Assembly: GCF_003627995.1 (NCBI RefSeq)
Contig: NZ_CP032707.1
Location: 1,974,501 to 2,038,500, forward strand
Source of the DNA: Brevundimonas naejangsanensis
GTDB taxonomy: Bacteria > Pseudomonadota > Alphaproteobacteria > Caulobacterales > Caulobacteraceae
Length of the DNA: 64,000 nucleotides
Direction: 5' to 3'
Part shown: positions 54,873-63,666 of the stretch, one piece after another
Position numbering within the stretch: the first letter of the stretch is position 1
Layout of the letters: every line of letters starts with the position of its first letter
Notes under the pieces: generated by a model
Told to the model about the DNA's origin: nothing
The model's input: the letters and a program-made list of their open reading frames with translations, nothing else
Database searches by the model: none
Position numbers and translations under genes: made by a program

Positions 54873-55558
54873 AGGCCGCGCTGAACGCCCTGAGGGGCGC
54901 CGTCTGCCTCGCCGCCGCGCTGACGCTGTCGGCCTGCGTCATCGCCGGCCCGCCAGCCAAGGACTATACGGCCTTCCGCGCGGCCAGCCCGCGCAGCATC
55001 CTGGTCGTGCCGGCGCTGAACAACACAGTGTCGGTCGAGGCGCCCGACTTCTTCCTGTCGACCATCTCCCAGCCGTTCGGCGAGCGCGGCTATTATATGT
55101 TCCCGGCCTATATGGTGAAACGGCTGCTCGAGGAGGACGGCCTGTCCGACGCCGGCCTGGTGCACAACGCCGACGCCTCGCGCTTCGGCGCCCTGTTCGG
55201 CTGCGACGCGGTGCTGTTTGTGTCGATCGAGCGCTGGGAGTCGCAGTACATCGTCATCTCGAGCTCCACCAATGTGGAGTTCACCTACACGCTCAAGAGC
55301 TGCCGCACCGGCCAGGCGCTGTGGACCGACACCCAGTCCATGACCTACAGCCCCCAGGCGTCCAATTCGGGCAATCCTCTCGCCGACCTGCTGGCCCAGG
55401 CCATTGTTTCAGCCCTGGAAAAAGCGGCGCCCAACTATATCCCGCTGGCCAAGATGGCGAACCTCCAGGCCTCCACGATCGCCGGCCGCGGGCTGCCCGC
55501 CGGTCCCTATCTGCCGGAGCAGCATCTCAAGGACGCCACGGCCTTTCCGGCCAACTGA
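54869..55558 (+). CDS. DUF799/GNA1162-like lipoprotein
   Basis: A 229-aa lipoprotein (lipobox LSAC, Cys23). Typical stretches: DYTAFRAASPRSILVVPALNNTVSVEAPDFFLSTISQPFGERGYYMFPAYMVKRLLEEDGL (in part), LFGCDAVLFVSIERWESQYIVISSSTNVEF and AKDAN-like C-terminal repeats absent. This is the pattern of the Neisseria GNA1162 family (DUF799), which has a fold related to ABC/TolB-like outer-membrane assembly parts. It overlaps the DUF4810-like gene by ATGA. Together the four genes suggest one outer-membrane complex. A GC-rich hairpin follows. Confidence 0.82.
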   Translation: MKAALNALRGAVCLAAALTLSACVIAGPPAKDYTAFRAASPRSILVVPALNNTVSVEAPDFFLSTISQPFGERGYYMFPAYMVKRLLEEDGLSDAGLVHNADASRFGALFGCDAVLFVSIERWESQYIVISSSTNVEFTYTLKSCRTGQALWTDTQSMTYSPQASNSGNPLADLLAQAIVSALEKAAPNYIPLAKMANLQASTIAGRGLPAGPYLPEQHLKDATAFPAN

Positions 55559-55577
55559 TCGGGCCGTGAAAGGCGCA

Positions 55578-55597
55578 GCAGGGGCTTCGGCCTCTGC
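55578..55597. terminator. Hairpin between lipoprotein operon and cupin gene
   Basis: GCAGGGGC-TTCG-GCCTCTGC is an 8-bp stem with one GU pair and a stable TTCG loop. No T-run follows. It lies between convergent genes. Confidence 0.4.
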
Positions 55598-55627
55598 CGC
55601 GCGTGCGCCGAGGAGGGCGGCCGCCCG

Positions 55628-56008
55628 TCAGGATGGCTTGGCGTACTGTTCGGCGCTCATGACTTCGATGCCGACGAAGCCGTCGTTGCCTTCCACCCAG
55701 GCGTCATGGCCGGGGGGGATCGTGTAGGACATGCCGGGGCTCAGGGTTTTCTGAGTCCCGTCATTCATTTTGACGGTCAGGGTCCCCGACAAGACGTGGC
55801 CGACGTGCGCCATCTGGCAACTGTCTGTCTTGACGACGGGCTTCACGCACTCGGACCACTTCCATCCCGGCTCCAGTTTGAAGCGTCCGAGGGTGGCGCC
55901 GGGCAGCCGAACCACCTCCACCCGAGTCTTGTCGGGGGTCCGCAATTCATCGGGACTGTCGTGGGATTTGGCCTCGAATTTCAAGGCGTTCATTTCGCCG
56001 GCACCCAT
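55628..56008 (-). CDS. Small cupin-domain protein
   Basis: A 126-aa cytoplasmic protein from the ATG at 56008 (GGAGGA 4 nt upstream). It is a single cupin_2 barrel: KLEPGWKWSECVKPVVKTDSCQMAHVGHVLSGTLTVKMNDG carries the first metal motif, and LSPGMSYTIPPGHDAWVEGNDGFVGIEVM the second. A His/Glu metal set is partly present (H in AHVGH, H in GHDAW). It is similar to stand-alone cupins annotated as cupin domain-containing proteins with no known substrate. It stands alone, convergent with the lipoprotein operon and divergent from receptor 3. Confidence 0.8.
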   Translation of the reverse strand: MGAGEMNALKFEAKSHDSPDELRTPDKTRVEVVRLPGATLGRFKLEPGWKWSECVKPVVKTDSCQMAHVGHVLSGTLTVKMNDGTQKTLSPGMSYTIPPGHDAWVEGNDGFVGIEVMSAEQYAKPS

Positions 56009-56377
56009 GGCGTCCTCCTGACGTTTCAACACTTGGTCTGACGCATTCGGTTCCCATAACGGCGAGAGCTTCCCGGCGTTCCCGAGGCGATGTGGAAGGG
56101 GGCGTCACCCTTCGGCGCGTCTGCGCCGGCGCCGTTTTCGGCGAACGACGCGCCGTCAAGGACGGCCTTTGGACAGCCGTTCCAGCCAAGATCTTGTATT
56201 TTGGACCATAAGATCAGTGGTCGATCAGGGTGTCGGTCATGCGCTGGACGCATGGATTGATACGAAACTGCAATATTGTTGCATTCGATCCCCCGACCCT
56301 GCTCCTTCCGTCTCAATCGCACGCCCCGATCCAGAACAGGGGCGGCGCAAAGGGCATCGGAAGACCGGGGAGTGACC
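56009..56377. promoter_or_regulatory. Divergent promoter region, cupin / receptor 3
   Basis: This 369-bp gap contains no credible gene. It carries GACCA-N9-TGGTC (56204-56222) and GCAATATTGTTGC (56270-56282), the latter 96 bp before the receptor start and similar to AATATT words in front of the other two receptor operons. Confidence 0.4.
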
Positions 56378-59251
56378 ATGACGGTATCTGTGAACGGACA
56401 GGCGCGACGCCTGCTGAATGGGGCGGCGCTGGCGGCGCTGGCCTGGGGCGCCGCGGGCGCGGCCTGGGCGCAGGAGCAGGCGCCTCAACAGCCGGACGAC
56501 GCGACTGCGGTCAGCGAGATCGTCGTCACCGGCTCGCGCATCCAGCGCAAGGACGCCGACTCGGTCGGCCCTGTGCTGACCCTGACCGCCGAGGACATCA
56601 AGAACTCCGGCGCCACCTCGATCGGCGACCTGCTGCAGAAGCTGCCGTCGGCGGGCGTCAGCCTGAACAGCAATGGCACCCAAGGCACCTCTTACGGCGC
56701 CTCCTCGATCAACCTGCGCTACCTCGGCGGGGCCGAGGGCAGCGGCAACCGCGTCCTGGTGCTGGTCGACGGCCACCGCTGGGTGGACGGCGTGGGCCAG
56801 CGCGGCTTCCGTGACTTCGTCGACCTGAACACCATGCCGCTGGGCATGATCGAGGGCATCGAGGTGCTGAAGGACGGCGCCTCGGCCATCTACGGCGCCG
56901 ACGCCATCGCCGGGGTGGTCAATATCCAGACCCTGCGCGACTTTGACGGCATCCGCCTCAGCACCCGCTATGGCTCGACCGATCGCGGCGACGGCGAACA
57001 GTTCCAGACCATCGCCAACTTCGGCAAGCGTTTCGACAACGGCGCCCTGGTCTTCTCGGCCAGCTATGTGAAGGACAGCCCGATCCTGACGACGGATCGC
57101 GACCTGACCCGGGTCTCTCTCGTGCCGCTGACGGCGCCGGGCACCAGCCCCTATGGCCTGTTCACCCTGCCGGGCCTGGCCAACAACGCCTATTTCGGCA
57201 CGGGCGCGGGCTTCGCCAGCTCGGCCTCGCCGATCACGGCCAATGGCTTCGGCTCCATCGGCGCGGGCGCCCTGGCGGATGACAGCTTCCACGTGGCCAG
57301 CCTGCCGGGCGACTATTTCAATCCGCTGACGCAGGGCGTCTACACGACCGGCCCCAGCGAGCGTTACGGCTTCTACGGCCGTTATCGCGGCGACCTGTCC
57401 GATACGCTGAGCTTCCACGCCGAGGCCCTGTTCAACCGCCGGGTGTCGGACCAGATGTTCGCCCCGGTGCCGCTGGACATCGGCGGCACGGCGGGCTCGG
57501 TGCGCGGCTTCAGCCTGCCGGTGAACCACGCCTACAACCCCTTCGGCACGGCCAACGGGGCGCCGGTCGCCAACGCCCTGGCCTTCAACGCCAACCAGGC
57601 CTGGCGCGTGCGCAAGGTCATGTCCGACGTCGGCAACCGCGACAACGTCCAGGACGTGAAGACCTATCGCTTCGGCGCGGGCTTCGACGGCCAGGTCCGC
57701 CTGTTCGAGCGCGACTGGAGCTGGGGCGCCTACGGCAGCTACGCCCGCAACGAGATGAAGTCTTCGGCGTTGAACGGCATCAACTACGACAACCTGTTCC
57801 TGGGGCTGGGCAATCCGGCGACCTGCGCCGCCACGGCGGGCTGCGTGCCGGTCAATCTGTTCGGGCCGATGAGCGCCGAGGCGGCCGACTACATCCGCTT
57901 CACCACGCGCGAATCCAACAGCACCGAGATCTACGACCTGGCGTTCAACGTCACCGGCGACCTGTACGAGCTGCCGGCTGGTCCGCTGGCTGTGGCGGCG
58001 GGCTATGAGTATCGCCAGAACAAGGCGACCGACACGCCGGACCCCTTGGTCAACGCGCCGTCGAAATATCTGTCGAGCGCCTACGCCGCCACCTCCTCGC
58101 AGACGCGGGTGCCGACGACGGGCCAGTACAGCCTGCACGAAGCCTATGTGGAGCTGGCCGCGCCCCTGCTGCGCGACATGCCGATGGCCCAGAGCCTGGA
58201 TCTGAGCCTGGCCGCTCGCTACTCCAACTATGACACCGTCGGCGACGCCACCACCATGAAGGTCGGCCTGGGCTGGCGGCCGGTCGAGGACGTGCTGGTG
58301 CGGGGCACCTGGTCGCAGGGCTTCCGCGCGCCGTCGATCCTGGAGCTGTTCCAGGGCGGCCGCGAGGTCCTGCTGCAGGTCATCGACCCGTGCAACGGCG
58401 GCGCCGCTGCCAACCCCAGCCTGCCGGGCTGCGCCGGCGTGCCCGCGACCTATCACCAGCAGAACCACCAGACCCTGATCCCCGGCACCACCTCGGGCAA
58501 TCTCGACCTGAAGCCCGAGACGGCCGACACCTACAGCCTGGGCGTGGCCATCAAGCCGCACTGGGTTCCGGGCCTGAGCCTGACGGTCGACTGGTACGAG
58601 ATCACCATCCAGGACGCCATCGCCTCCCAGTCGGCCGCCCAGATCATGAATCTGTGCGCGGTGCGCGGCGACCCCTACTGCTCGCTGATCACCCGCGACG
58701 CCTCGACCGGCGCCGTGCTGAACCTGGTGCAGGGCGCGCAGAACCTGAACGAGATCCGGACCTCGGGCGTCGACGCCACGGCGCGCTATGAGTTCAGCAC
58801 CTCGGTCGGTCGTTTCGCCGCCATGGTGGACGTCTCCTATCTGAGCGAGTTCGCGACCGTCAGCCCCGATCCGGCGGGCGGCCCGGCCATCGTCGACGAC
58901 CGCGCGGGCAAGGGCGACCGTTCGCGTTCGACCTATCCGCACTGGAAGGGCCAGACCTCGCTGCGCTGGAGCGACGGTCCGTGGAACGCCCTGTGGCGCG
59001 GCCGCTACATCGGCGACAGCACCGACGTGGTGAACCCGGTCAAGGACGCCAAGACCGACGCCGTCTTCTATCAGGACCTCGAGGCCGGCTATCGCTTCGA
59101 CCGCTACGACACGACGATCACGGTCGGGATCAACAACCTGTTCGACGTGATGCCGCCGGCGTCCTACGCCAACGCGCCGATCAACTTCGACATGTACACC
59201 TATGACGTGCGGGGCCGCAGCGCCTACGTTCGCCTGGGCTTCCAGTTCTAG
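56378..59251 (+). CDS. TonB-dependent receptor 3 (~957 aa)
   Basis: A 957-aa outer-membrane receptor from the ATG at 56378 (GGGGAG upstream). Signal peptide ends GAAWAQ. TonB box [15 protein letters not shown], plug with [45 protein letters not shown] (in part) and [22 protein letters not shown], and a barrel ending AYVRLGFQF. It is the same broad class as receptor 1 (large oligomer receptors). The AbgT transporter gene follows 15 bp later, then the CocE-type hydrolase and LysR genes, so the four form one uptake and degradation unit, probably for peptides. Confidence 0.93.
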   Translation: MTVSVNGQARRLLNGAALAALAWGAAGAAWAQEQAPQQPDDATAVSEIVVTGSRIQRKDADSVGPVLTLTAEDIKNSGATSIGDLLQKLPSAGVSLNSNGTQGTSYGASSINLRYLGGAEGSGNRVLVLVDGHRWVDGVGQRGFRDFVDLNTMPLGMIEGIEVLKDGASAIYGADAIAGVVNIQTLRDFDGIRLSTRYGSTDRGDGEQFQTIANFGKRFDNGALVFSASYVKDSPILTTDRDLTRVSLVPLTAPGTSPYGLFTLPGLANNAYFGTGAGFASSASPITANGFGSIGAGALADDSFHVASLPGDYFNPLTQGVYTTGPSERYGFYGRYRGDLSDTLSFHAEALFNRRVSDQMFAPVPLDIGGTAGSVRGFSLPVNHAYNPFGTANGAPVANALAFNANQAWRVRKVMSDVGNRDNVQDVKTYRFGAGFDGQVRLFERDWSWGAYGSYARNEMKSSALNGINYDNLFLGLGNPATCAATAGCVPVNLFGPMSAEAADYIRFTTRESNSTEIYDLAFNVTGDLYELPAGPLAVAAGYEYRQNKATDTPDPLVNAPSKYLSSAYAATSSQTRVPTTGQYSLHEAYVELAAPLLRDMPMAQSLDLSLAARYSNYDTVGDATTMKVGLGWRPVEDVLVRGTWSQGFRAPSILELFQGGREVLLQVIDPCNGGAAANPSLPGCAGVPATYHQQNHQTLIPGTTSGNLDLKPETADTYSLGVAIKPHWVPGLSLTVDWYEITIQDAIASQSAAQIMNLCAVRGDPYCSLITRDASTGAVLNLVQGAQNLNEIRTSGVDATARYEFSTSVGRFAAMVDVSYLSEFATVSPDPAGGPAIVDDRAGKGDRSRSTYPHWKGQTSLRWSDGPWNALWRGRYIGDSTDVVNPVKDAKTDAVFYQDLEAGYRFDRYDTTITVGINNLFDVMPPASYANAPINFDMYTYDVRGRSAYVRLGFQF

Positions 59252-59266
59252 GATCAGGCGCTTTCC

Positions 59267-60880
59267 ATGACGGACACCGAGGCTCCGCCGGCTGACACGG
59301 GCCGGCGGAAACGGAACTGGCTCGACCGGATCGAGGCGATGGGCAACGCCCTGCCGGATCCGGTCTTCATCCTGCTGTTCTGCATCGGGGTGCTGGTGGC
59401 CGCCTCGGTGGTCGCGGACTTTACTCAGTGGAGCGCGATCAACCCGGTGACGGGCGAGCGGCTGCAGGCCCAGAGCCTGTTGTCCGGGGCCAATGTCGCC
59501 CGCCTGCTGGTCGACATGCCCAAGACCCTGACCAGCTTCCCGCCTCTGGGCCTGGTGCTGGTGGTCATGATCGGGGCGGCGGTGGCCGAGCGGTCGGGCC
59601 TGTTCGCGGCCCTGCTGGGCGGCGGGGTGAGGCGGCTTCACACCCGCTTCCTGACGCCCGCCGTCTTCATCATCGGCCTGTTCTCGCACCATGCCTCGGA
59701 CGCGGCCTATGTGGTGCTGATCCCGCTGGCGGCGCTGGTTTACGCCAAGGCCGGACGCCATCCCCTGGCCGGGATCGCCATCGCCTATGCGGGGATTTCG
59801 GGAGCCTTTGCGGGCAATGTCATTCCGGGCCAGTTCGACCTGCTGATGCTGGGCATCACCGCCCCGGCGGCGCAGCTTCTGGACCCGAGTTTCACCGTCA
59901 ATCCGTTGGGCAACTGGTGGTTCACTCTGGCCATCGGCGTGGTCTTCACGCCCATCGCCTGGTTCTTGACCGACCGCGTGGTCGAGCCGCGCCTGGGCGT
60001 CTGGGACGGCGACAGCGCGGCGGGCGAGGCGGAGGCGGCCGGCCTCGGCGTGCTGGGGCCGGCTCAGAAGCGCGGCCTGCGGCGCGCGGGCGTCGCCGCC
60101 TTGCTGGTCGTCGGCCTGTTCGCCGCCCTGACCCTTTGGCCGGGGTTCAGCCCCCTGGTCGATCATGAGGCCGTCGGGCCGCGCCGCCTGGCGCCCTTCT
60201 ACGGCGCCCTGATCGCCGCCTTCATGCTGCTGTTCGTCTCGACCGGCTGGGCCTATGGCGCGGCGACGGGGACGATCCGCTCGCACCGCGAGCTGGTGAA
60301 GATGATGGCCGAGGGGCTGAAGAGCATGGCCCCCTACATCGTCCTGGCCTTCTTCGCCGCCCATTTCGTCGCCATGTTCAGCTGGTCCAACCTGGGCCCG
60401 GTGCTGGCGGTCAAGGGCGCCGAGGGCTTGAAGCAACTGGCCCTGCCGCTGCCGCTGCTGCTGGTCGGCCTCTTGATGATGTCGTCCGTTCTGGACCTGG
60501 TCATCGGCTCGGCCTCGGCCAAGTGGAGCGCCATGGCGCCGGTGGTGGTGCCCATGCTGATGCTGCTGGGCGTCTCGCCCGAGATGACCACGGCCTCCTA
60601 TCGGATGGGCGATTCCATCTTCAACATCGTCACCCCCCTGGCCAGCAACTTCCCCCTGGTGCTGATCATGTGCCAGCAGTGGAAGCCGAAGTTCGGGGTC
60701 GGGTCGATGATCGCCCTGATGCTGCCCTACAGCGCCGCCTTCGGCGCGGCGGGGATGCTGCTGATCCTGACCTGGGTCGGGTTCCAGCTGCCCGTCGGAC
60801 CCGGCGCGCCCGCCGCCTATCATCTGCCACAACCGGCGGCCGCCGCCGCTCCGGTCGTCCCCCAGGTCGTCGCGCCATGA
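59267..60880 (+). CDS. AbgT-family transporter
   Basis: A 537-aa inner-membrane protein. The AbgT family includes the p-aminobenzoyl-glutamate importer and MtrF-type antimetabolite exporters. Recognised by LDRIEAMGNALPDPVFILLFCIGVLVAASVV, LGLVLVVMIGAAVAERSGL, IGLFSHHASDAAYVVLIPLAA, IVLAFFAAHFVAMFSWSNLG and SASAKWSAMAPVVVPMLMLLG-VSPEMTTASYRMGDS. A Pro/Ala-rich tail follows the last helix. Its stop overlaps the hydrolase start (ATGA). Transport of a dipeptide-like amide into the cell is the best inference from context. Confidence 0.92.
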   Translation: MTDTEAPPADTGRRKRNWLDRIEAMGNALPDPVFILLFCIGVLVAASVVADFTQWSAINPVTGERLQAQSLLSGANVARLLVDMPKTLTSFPPLGLVLVVMIGAAVAERSGLFAALLGGGVRRLHTRFLTPAVFIIGLFSHHASDAAYVVLIPLAALVYAKAGRHPLAGIAIAYAGISGAFAGNVIPGQFDLLMLGITAPAAQLLDPSFTVNPLGNWWFTLAIGVVFTPIAWFLTDRVVEPRLGVWDGDSAAGEAEAAGLGVLGPAQKRGLRRAGVAALLVVGLFAALTLWPGFSPLVDHEAVGPRRLAPFYGALIAAFMLLFVSTGWAYGAATGTIRSHRELVKMMAEGLKSMAPYIVLAFFAAHFVAMFSWSNLGPVLAVKGAEGLKQLALPLPLLLVGLLMMSSVLDLVIGSASAKWSAMAPVVVPMLMLLGVSPEMTTASYRMGDSIFNIVTPLASNFPLVLIMCQQWKPKFGVGSMIALMLPYSAAFGAAGMLLILTWVGFQLPVGPGAPAAYHLPQPAAAAAPVVPQVVAP

Positions 60881-62733
60881 CCGATCTGCCGATCCTGTCC
60901 GGCGTCCGCGTCCTGCGCGACGTCATGATCCCGATGCGCGACGGCGTGCATTTGGCTGCTGACGTCTATCTGCCGGACAGCGAGGAGGGGCCGCTGCCCG
61001 CCCTGCTGGAGCGCACCCCCTACGACCGGCGCGGGACCAACCACGCCGACCGCAGCGCCGCCGATCCGACGCCGCGCTCCAAGCCCGAGATCGCGGTCGA
61101 GTTCGCGCGCGGCGGCTACGCCTATGTCCTGGTCGACTGCCGGGGGCGCTACGGCTCCGAGGGCGTCTTCACCAAATACGCCAACGAGGCCGAGGACGGC
61201 TTCGACGTCATGGCCTGGCTGGTCCAGCAGCCGTGGTGCGACGGGCGCATCGGCGCCCTGGGTCTGTCCTACGGCGCCCACGTCCAGGCGGCGGCCGCCT
61301 GCCTGAACCCGCCCGGACTGCGGGCCATGTTCATGGACTCCGGCGGCTTCGCCAGCGCCTTCCACAGCGGGGTGCGCCAGGGCGGGGCCTTCGAGCTGAA
61401 GCAGCTGACCTGGGCCATGAAGCACGCCCGCCTGTCGCCCCTCAGCCAGGACGACCCGGCCCGTCTGGCCGCCCTGAACGCCGAGGACGTGCGCGACTGG
61501 ATGGCGGTGAATCCGTGGCGGCCGGGCCGAACGCCGCTGGCCGCCGCGCCCGAATACGACGCCTTCATCCAGGACATGTGGCGGCGCGAGACCTTCGACG
61601 ACTTCTGGCGCGCGCCCGACTTCTGCGCCGCCTGTCATGAGGAGGCGTTCACCGACGCGCCCATGGTCTTCATGAGCAGCTGGTACGATCCCTACGCCCT
61701 GTCGGCGACGGACAACTACGCCCGCTTCAGCCGCGCCAAGGCTGGGCCGGTCAAGCTGGTCATGGGGCCGTGGACGCACGGCCAGCGCTCCGTCGCCTTC
61801 GCCGGGGACGTGGACTTCGGCCCGTCGGCGACGCTGGACGGCTGTCTGGCGCCCGACTACCTGGCCCTGCGCCGGGCCTGGTTCGACCGCTGGCTGAAGG
61901 GGCGGGCCGCGCCCGACTACCTCGAGGCGCCGGTCAGCCTGTTTGTCATGGGCGGCGGCAGCGGGCGACGCACGGCCGAGGGGCGGCTCGACCACGGCGG
62001 CTGTTGGCGGGCCGAGGCCGACTGGCCCCTGCCGGGCACGGTGTTCACCGACTTCCACCTGCACGCCGACGGCGGCCTGTCGACCGAGGCGGCCCAGCCG
62101 GGCGAGCGCGTCTGGCGTCACGACCCGGCCCATCCCGTGCCGACCATCGGCGGGGCCATCGCCTCGGGCGCGCCGGTCATGGCGGCGGGCGGCTATGACC
62201 AGCGCGAGACCGGGGGCCTGTTCGGCGCGACTCAGCCCGGCCGCGCCCTGTGCGACCGCGACGACGTCCTGACGTTCGAGACCGCGCCCCTGGACGCGGC
62301 GGTCGAGGTCACGGGGCCGATCACGGCGCGCCTGTCGGTGTCGTCCTCGGCCCTGGACACGGACATCATGCTCAAGCTGGTCGATGTCTATCCGCCCAGC
62401 GCCGACTATCCCGAAGGCTACGCCCTGAACTTGACCCACGGCGTGCTGCGCCTACGGTTCCGGGACTCCTTCGCGGCGCCGCGCCCGTTGGTTCCGGGTG
62501 AGGTCTATGACGTCGAAATCCAGCTGTTTCCGACCAGCAACCTGTTCGCGGCGGGGCATCGCATCCGCCTGGACGTGGCCGGCAGCAACTTCCCCCACTT
62601 CGACGTCAATCCCGGCACGGGCGCTCCGGCGGGCGAGGCCAGCGAGGCCGTGGTCGCGATCAACCGCATCCACACCGGGCCGGCGAGCCTGTCGCGGCTG
62701 GTCCTGCCGATCGTTCCGGCGCGCAGGGGCTGA
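60877..62733 (+). CDS. CocE/NonD-family hydrolase (S15-like)
   Basis: A 618-aa alpha/beta-hydrolase related to cocaine esterase CocE and X-Pro dipeptidyl peptidases. N-terminal MIPMRDGVHLAADVYLP, oxyanion Tyr region LERTPYDRRG, nucleophile Ser in GALGLSYGAHVQAAAA, acidic residue in SSWYDPYALSATDNYARF and His in MGPWTHGQRS. The C-terminal jelly-roll (LFPTSNLFAAGHRIRLDVAGSNFPHFDVNPGTG, in part) closes the fold. No signal peptide, so it is cytoplasmic; it would split the amide or ester brought in by AbgT. Coupled to abgT-type gene by ATGA; the LysR gene follows directly. Confidence 0.92.
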   Translation: MTDLPILSGVRVLRDVMIPMRDGVHLAADVYLPDSEEGPLPALLERTPYDRRGTNHADRSAADPTPRSKPEIAVEFARGGYAYVLVDCRGRYGSEGVFTKYANEAEDGFDVMAWLVQQPWCDGRIGALGLSYGAHVQAAAACLNPPGLRAMFMDSGGFASAFHSGVRQGGAFELKQLTWAMKHARLSPLSQDDPARLAALNAEDVRDWMAVNPWRPGRTPLAAAPEYDAFIQDMWRRETFDDFWRAPDFCAACHEEAFTDAPMVFMSSWYDPYALSATDNYARFSRAKAGPVKLVMGPWTHGQRSVAFAGDVDFGPSATLDGCLAPDYLALRRAWFDRWLKGRAAPDYLEAPVSLFVMGGGSGRRTAEGRLDHGGCWRAEADWPLPGTVFTDFHLHADGGLSTEAAQPGERVWRHDPAHPVPTIGGAIASGAPVMAAGGYDQRETGGLFGATQPGRALCDRDDVLTFETAPLDAAVEVTGPITARLSVSSSALDTDIMLKLVDVYPPSADYPEGYALNLTHGVLRLRFRDSFAAPRPLVPGEVYDVEIQLFPTSNLFAAGHRIRLDVAGSNFPHFDVNPGTGAPAGEASEAVVAINRIHTGPASLSRLVLPIVPARRG

Positions 62734-62736
62734 GTG

Positions 62737-63666
62737 ATGGCGCTGGTCTCGGCCGGCGCCCGGCGCCCCATCCGGCTGCGCGCCATGCGCGCCTTCCGCG
62801 CCATCCTGCAGCAGGGGTCGGTGACGGCCGCCGCGCGCACCCTGGGCCTGACCCAGCCCGCCGCCAGCCGCCTGCTGGCCCAGCTGGAGCAGGACCTCGG
62901 CTTCGAGCTGTTCCATCGCGACCGGGGCCGCCTAGTCCCGACCGCCGACGGCCTGATGCTGTACGAAGAGGTCGAGCGCGCGCTCGACAACGTCGACCGG
63001 GTCCAGGATCTGGCGCGGGACATTTCCGACTTCCGCGTCGGTCGTCTGCGTCTGGTCGCCCCGCCCAGCTTCCTGGAAGCGATCCTGCCCGACGTCATCG
63101 CCGCCTTCCTGGACCAGTATCCGCGCGTCCACCTGTCCATCGATTCCCACGGGGTGGAGACGACCAAGAGCATGATCGCCTCGCGCGCGGTCGACGCCGG
63201 CTTCGTCAAGCTGCCGCTGAACCGCGACGATCTGGACGCGCGCACCGTCCTGGTCAGCGAGACGGCCTGCGTCCTGCCGTCCGACCATCCGCTGGCCGAG
63301 CGCGAGGAGGTCACGGCGCAGGACCTGAAGAACACGCCCCTGGTCCTGCTGGGGCAGGGCAGGCGATTCCGCTCCCAGGTCGAGGCCGCCTTCGCCGAGG
63401 CCGGGGTCGCCCCGCGCGTGCGGGTCGAGACCCACACCGTGGCCTCGTCCTGCGCCCTGGTCGCGCGCGGCGTCGGGGTCGCCATCGTCAACGAGCGCCT
63501 GGCCCAGGCCTATGTCCGCGACCGGACCGTGCTACGGCCCTTCCGGCCTGGAATCCTGCACGAATACGCCTTCGTGGTCTCGAACAGCGTCAAGCCCTCG
63601 CGCCTGGCCGAAGCCTTCTTCGCGCTGGCCCTGGCGCAGGGCGCGCCGCCGACGGGCGGCGCCTGA
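62737..63666 (+). CDS. LysR-family transcriptional regulator
   Basis: A 309-aa regulator. The HTH is near the N-terminus (RLRAMRAFRAILQQGSVTAAARTLGLTQPAASRLLAQLEQDLGFELFHRDRGRLVPTADG, in part), followed by the linker helix and a periplasmic-binding-like effector domain (RLRLVAPPSFLEAILPDVIAAFLDQYPRVHLSID). It starts at the ATG at 62737 or the GTG 3 bp before it, next to the hydrolase stop. Co-directional LysR genes at operon ends often control their own cluster; here the target would be receptor 3-AbgT-CocE. A terminator follows. Confidence 0.92.
   Translation: MALVSAGARRPIRLRAMRAFRAILQQGSVTAAARTLGLTQPAASRLLAQLEQDLGFELFHRDRGRLVPTADGLMLYEEVERALDNVDRVQDLARDISDFRVGRLRLVAPPSFLEAILPDVIAAFLDQYPRVHLSIDSHGVETTKSMIASRAVDAGFVKLPLNRDDLDARTVLVSETACVLPSDHPLAEREEVTAQDLKNTPLVLLGQGRRFRSQVEAAFAEAGVAPRVRVETHTVASSCALVARGVGVAIVNERLAQAYVRDRTVLRPFRPGILHEYAFVVSNSVKPSRLAEAFFALALAQGAPPTGGA

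Noticed and set aside
53213..55558. A curli or holdfast-anchor (hfaABD) locus
   Set aside because: CsgG/HfaB homology is present, but no CsgA/HfaA-type subunit or HfaD-like gene is adjacent; the neighbours are DUF4810- and DUF799-like.
56237..60832. A 1531-codon minus-strand open frame opposite receptor 3 and AbgT
   Set aside because: It lies antisense to two clear genes, has no recognisable domain, and is biased to Arg/Gly/His/Gln as antisense frames in GC-rich DNA are. The same applies to 20142-22892 (-), 27167-30199 (+) and 39791-42274 (+).
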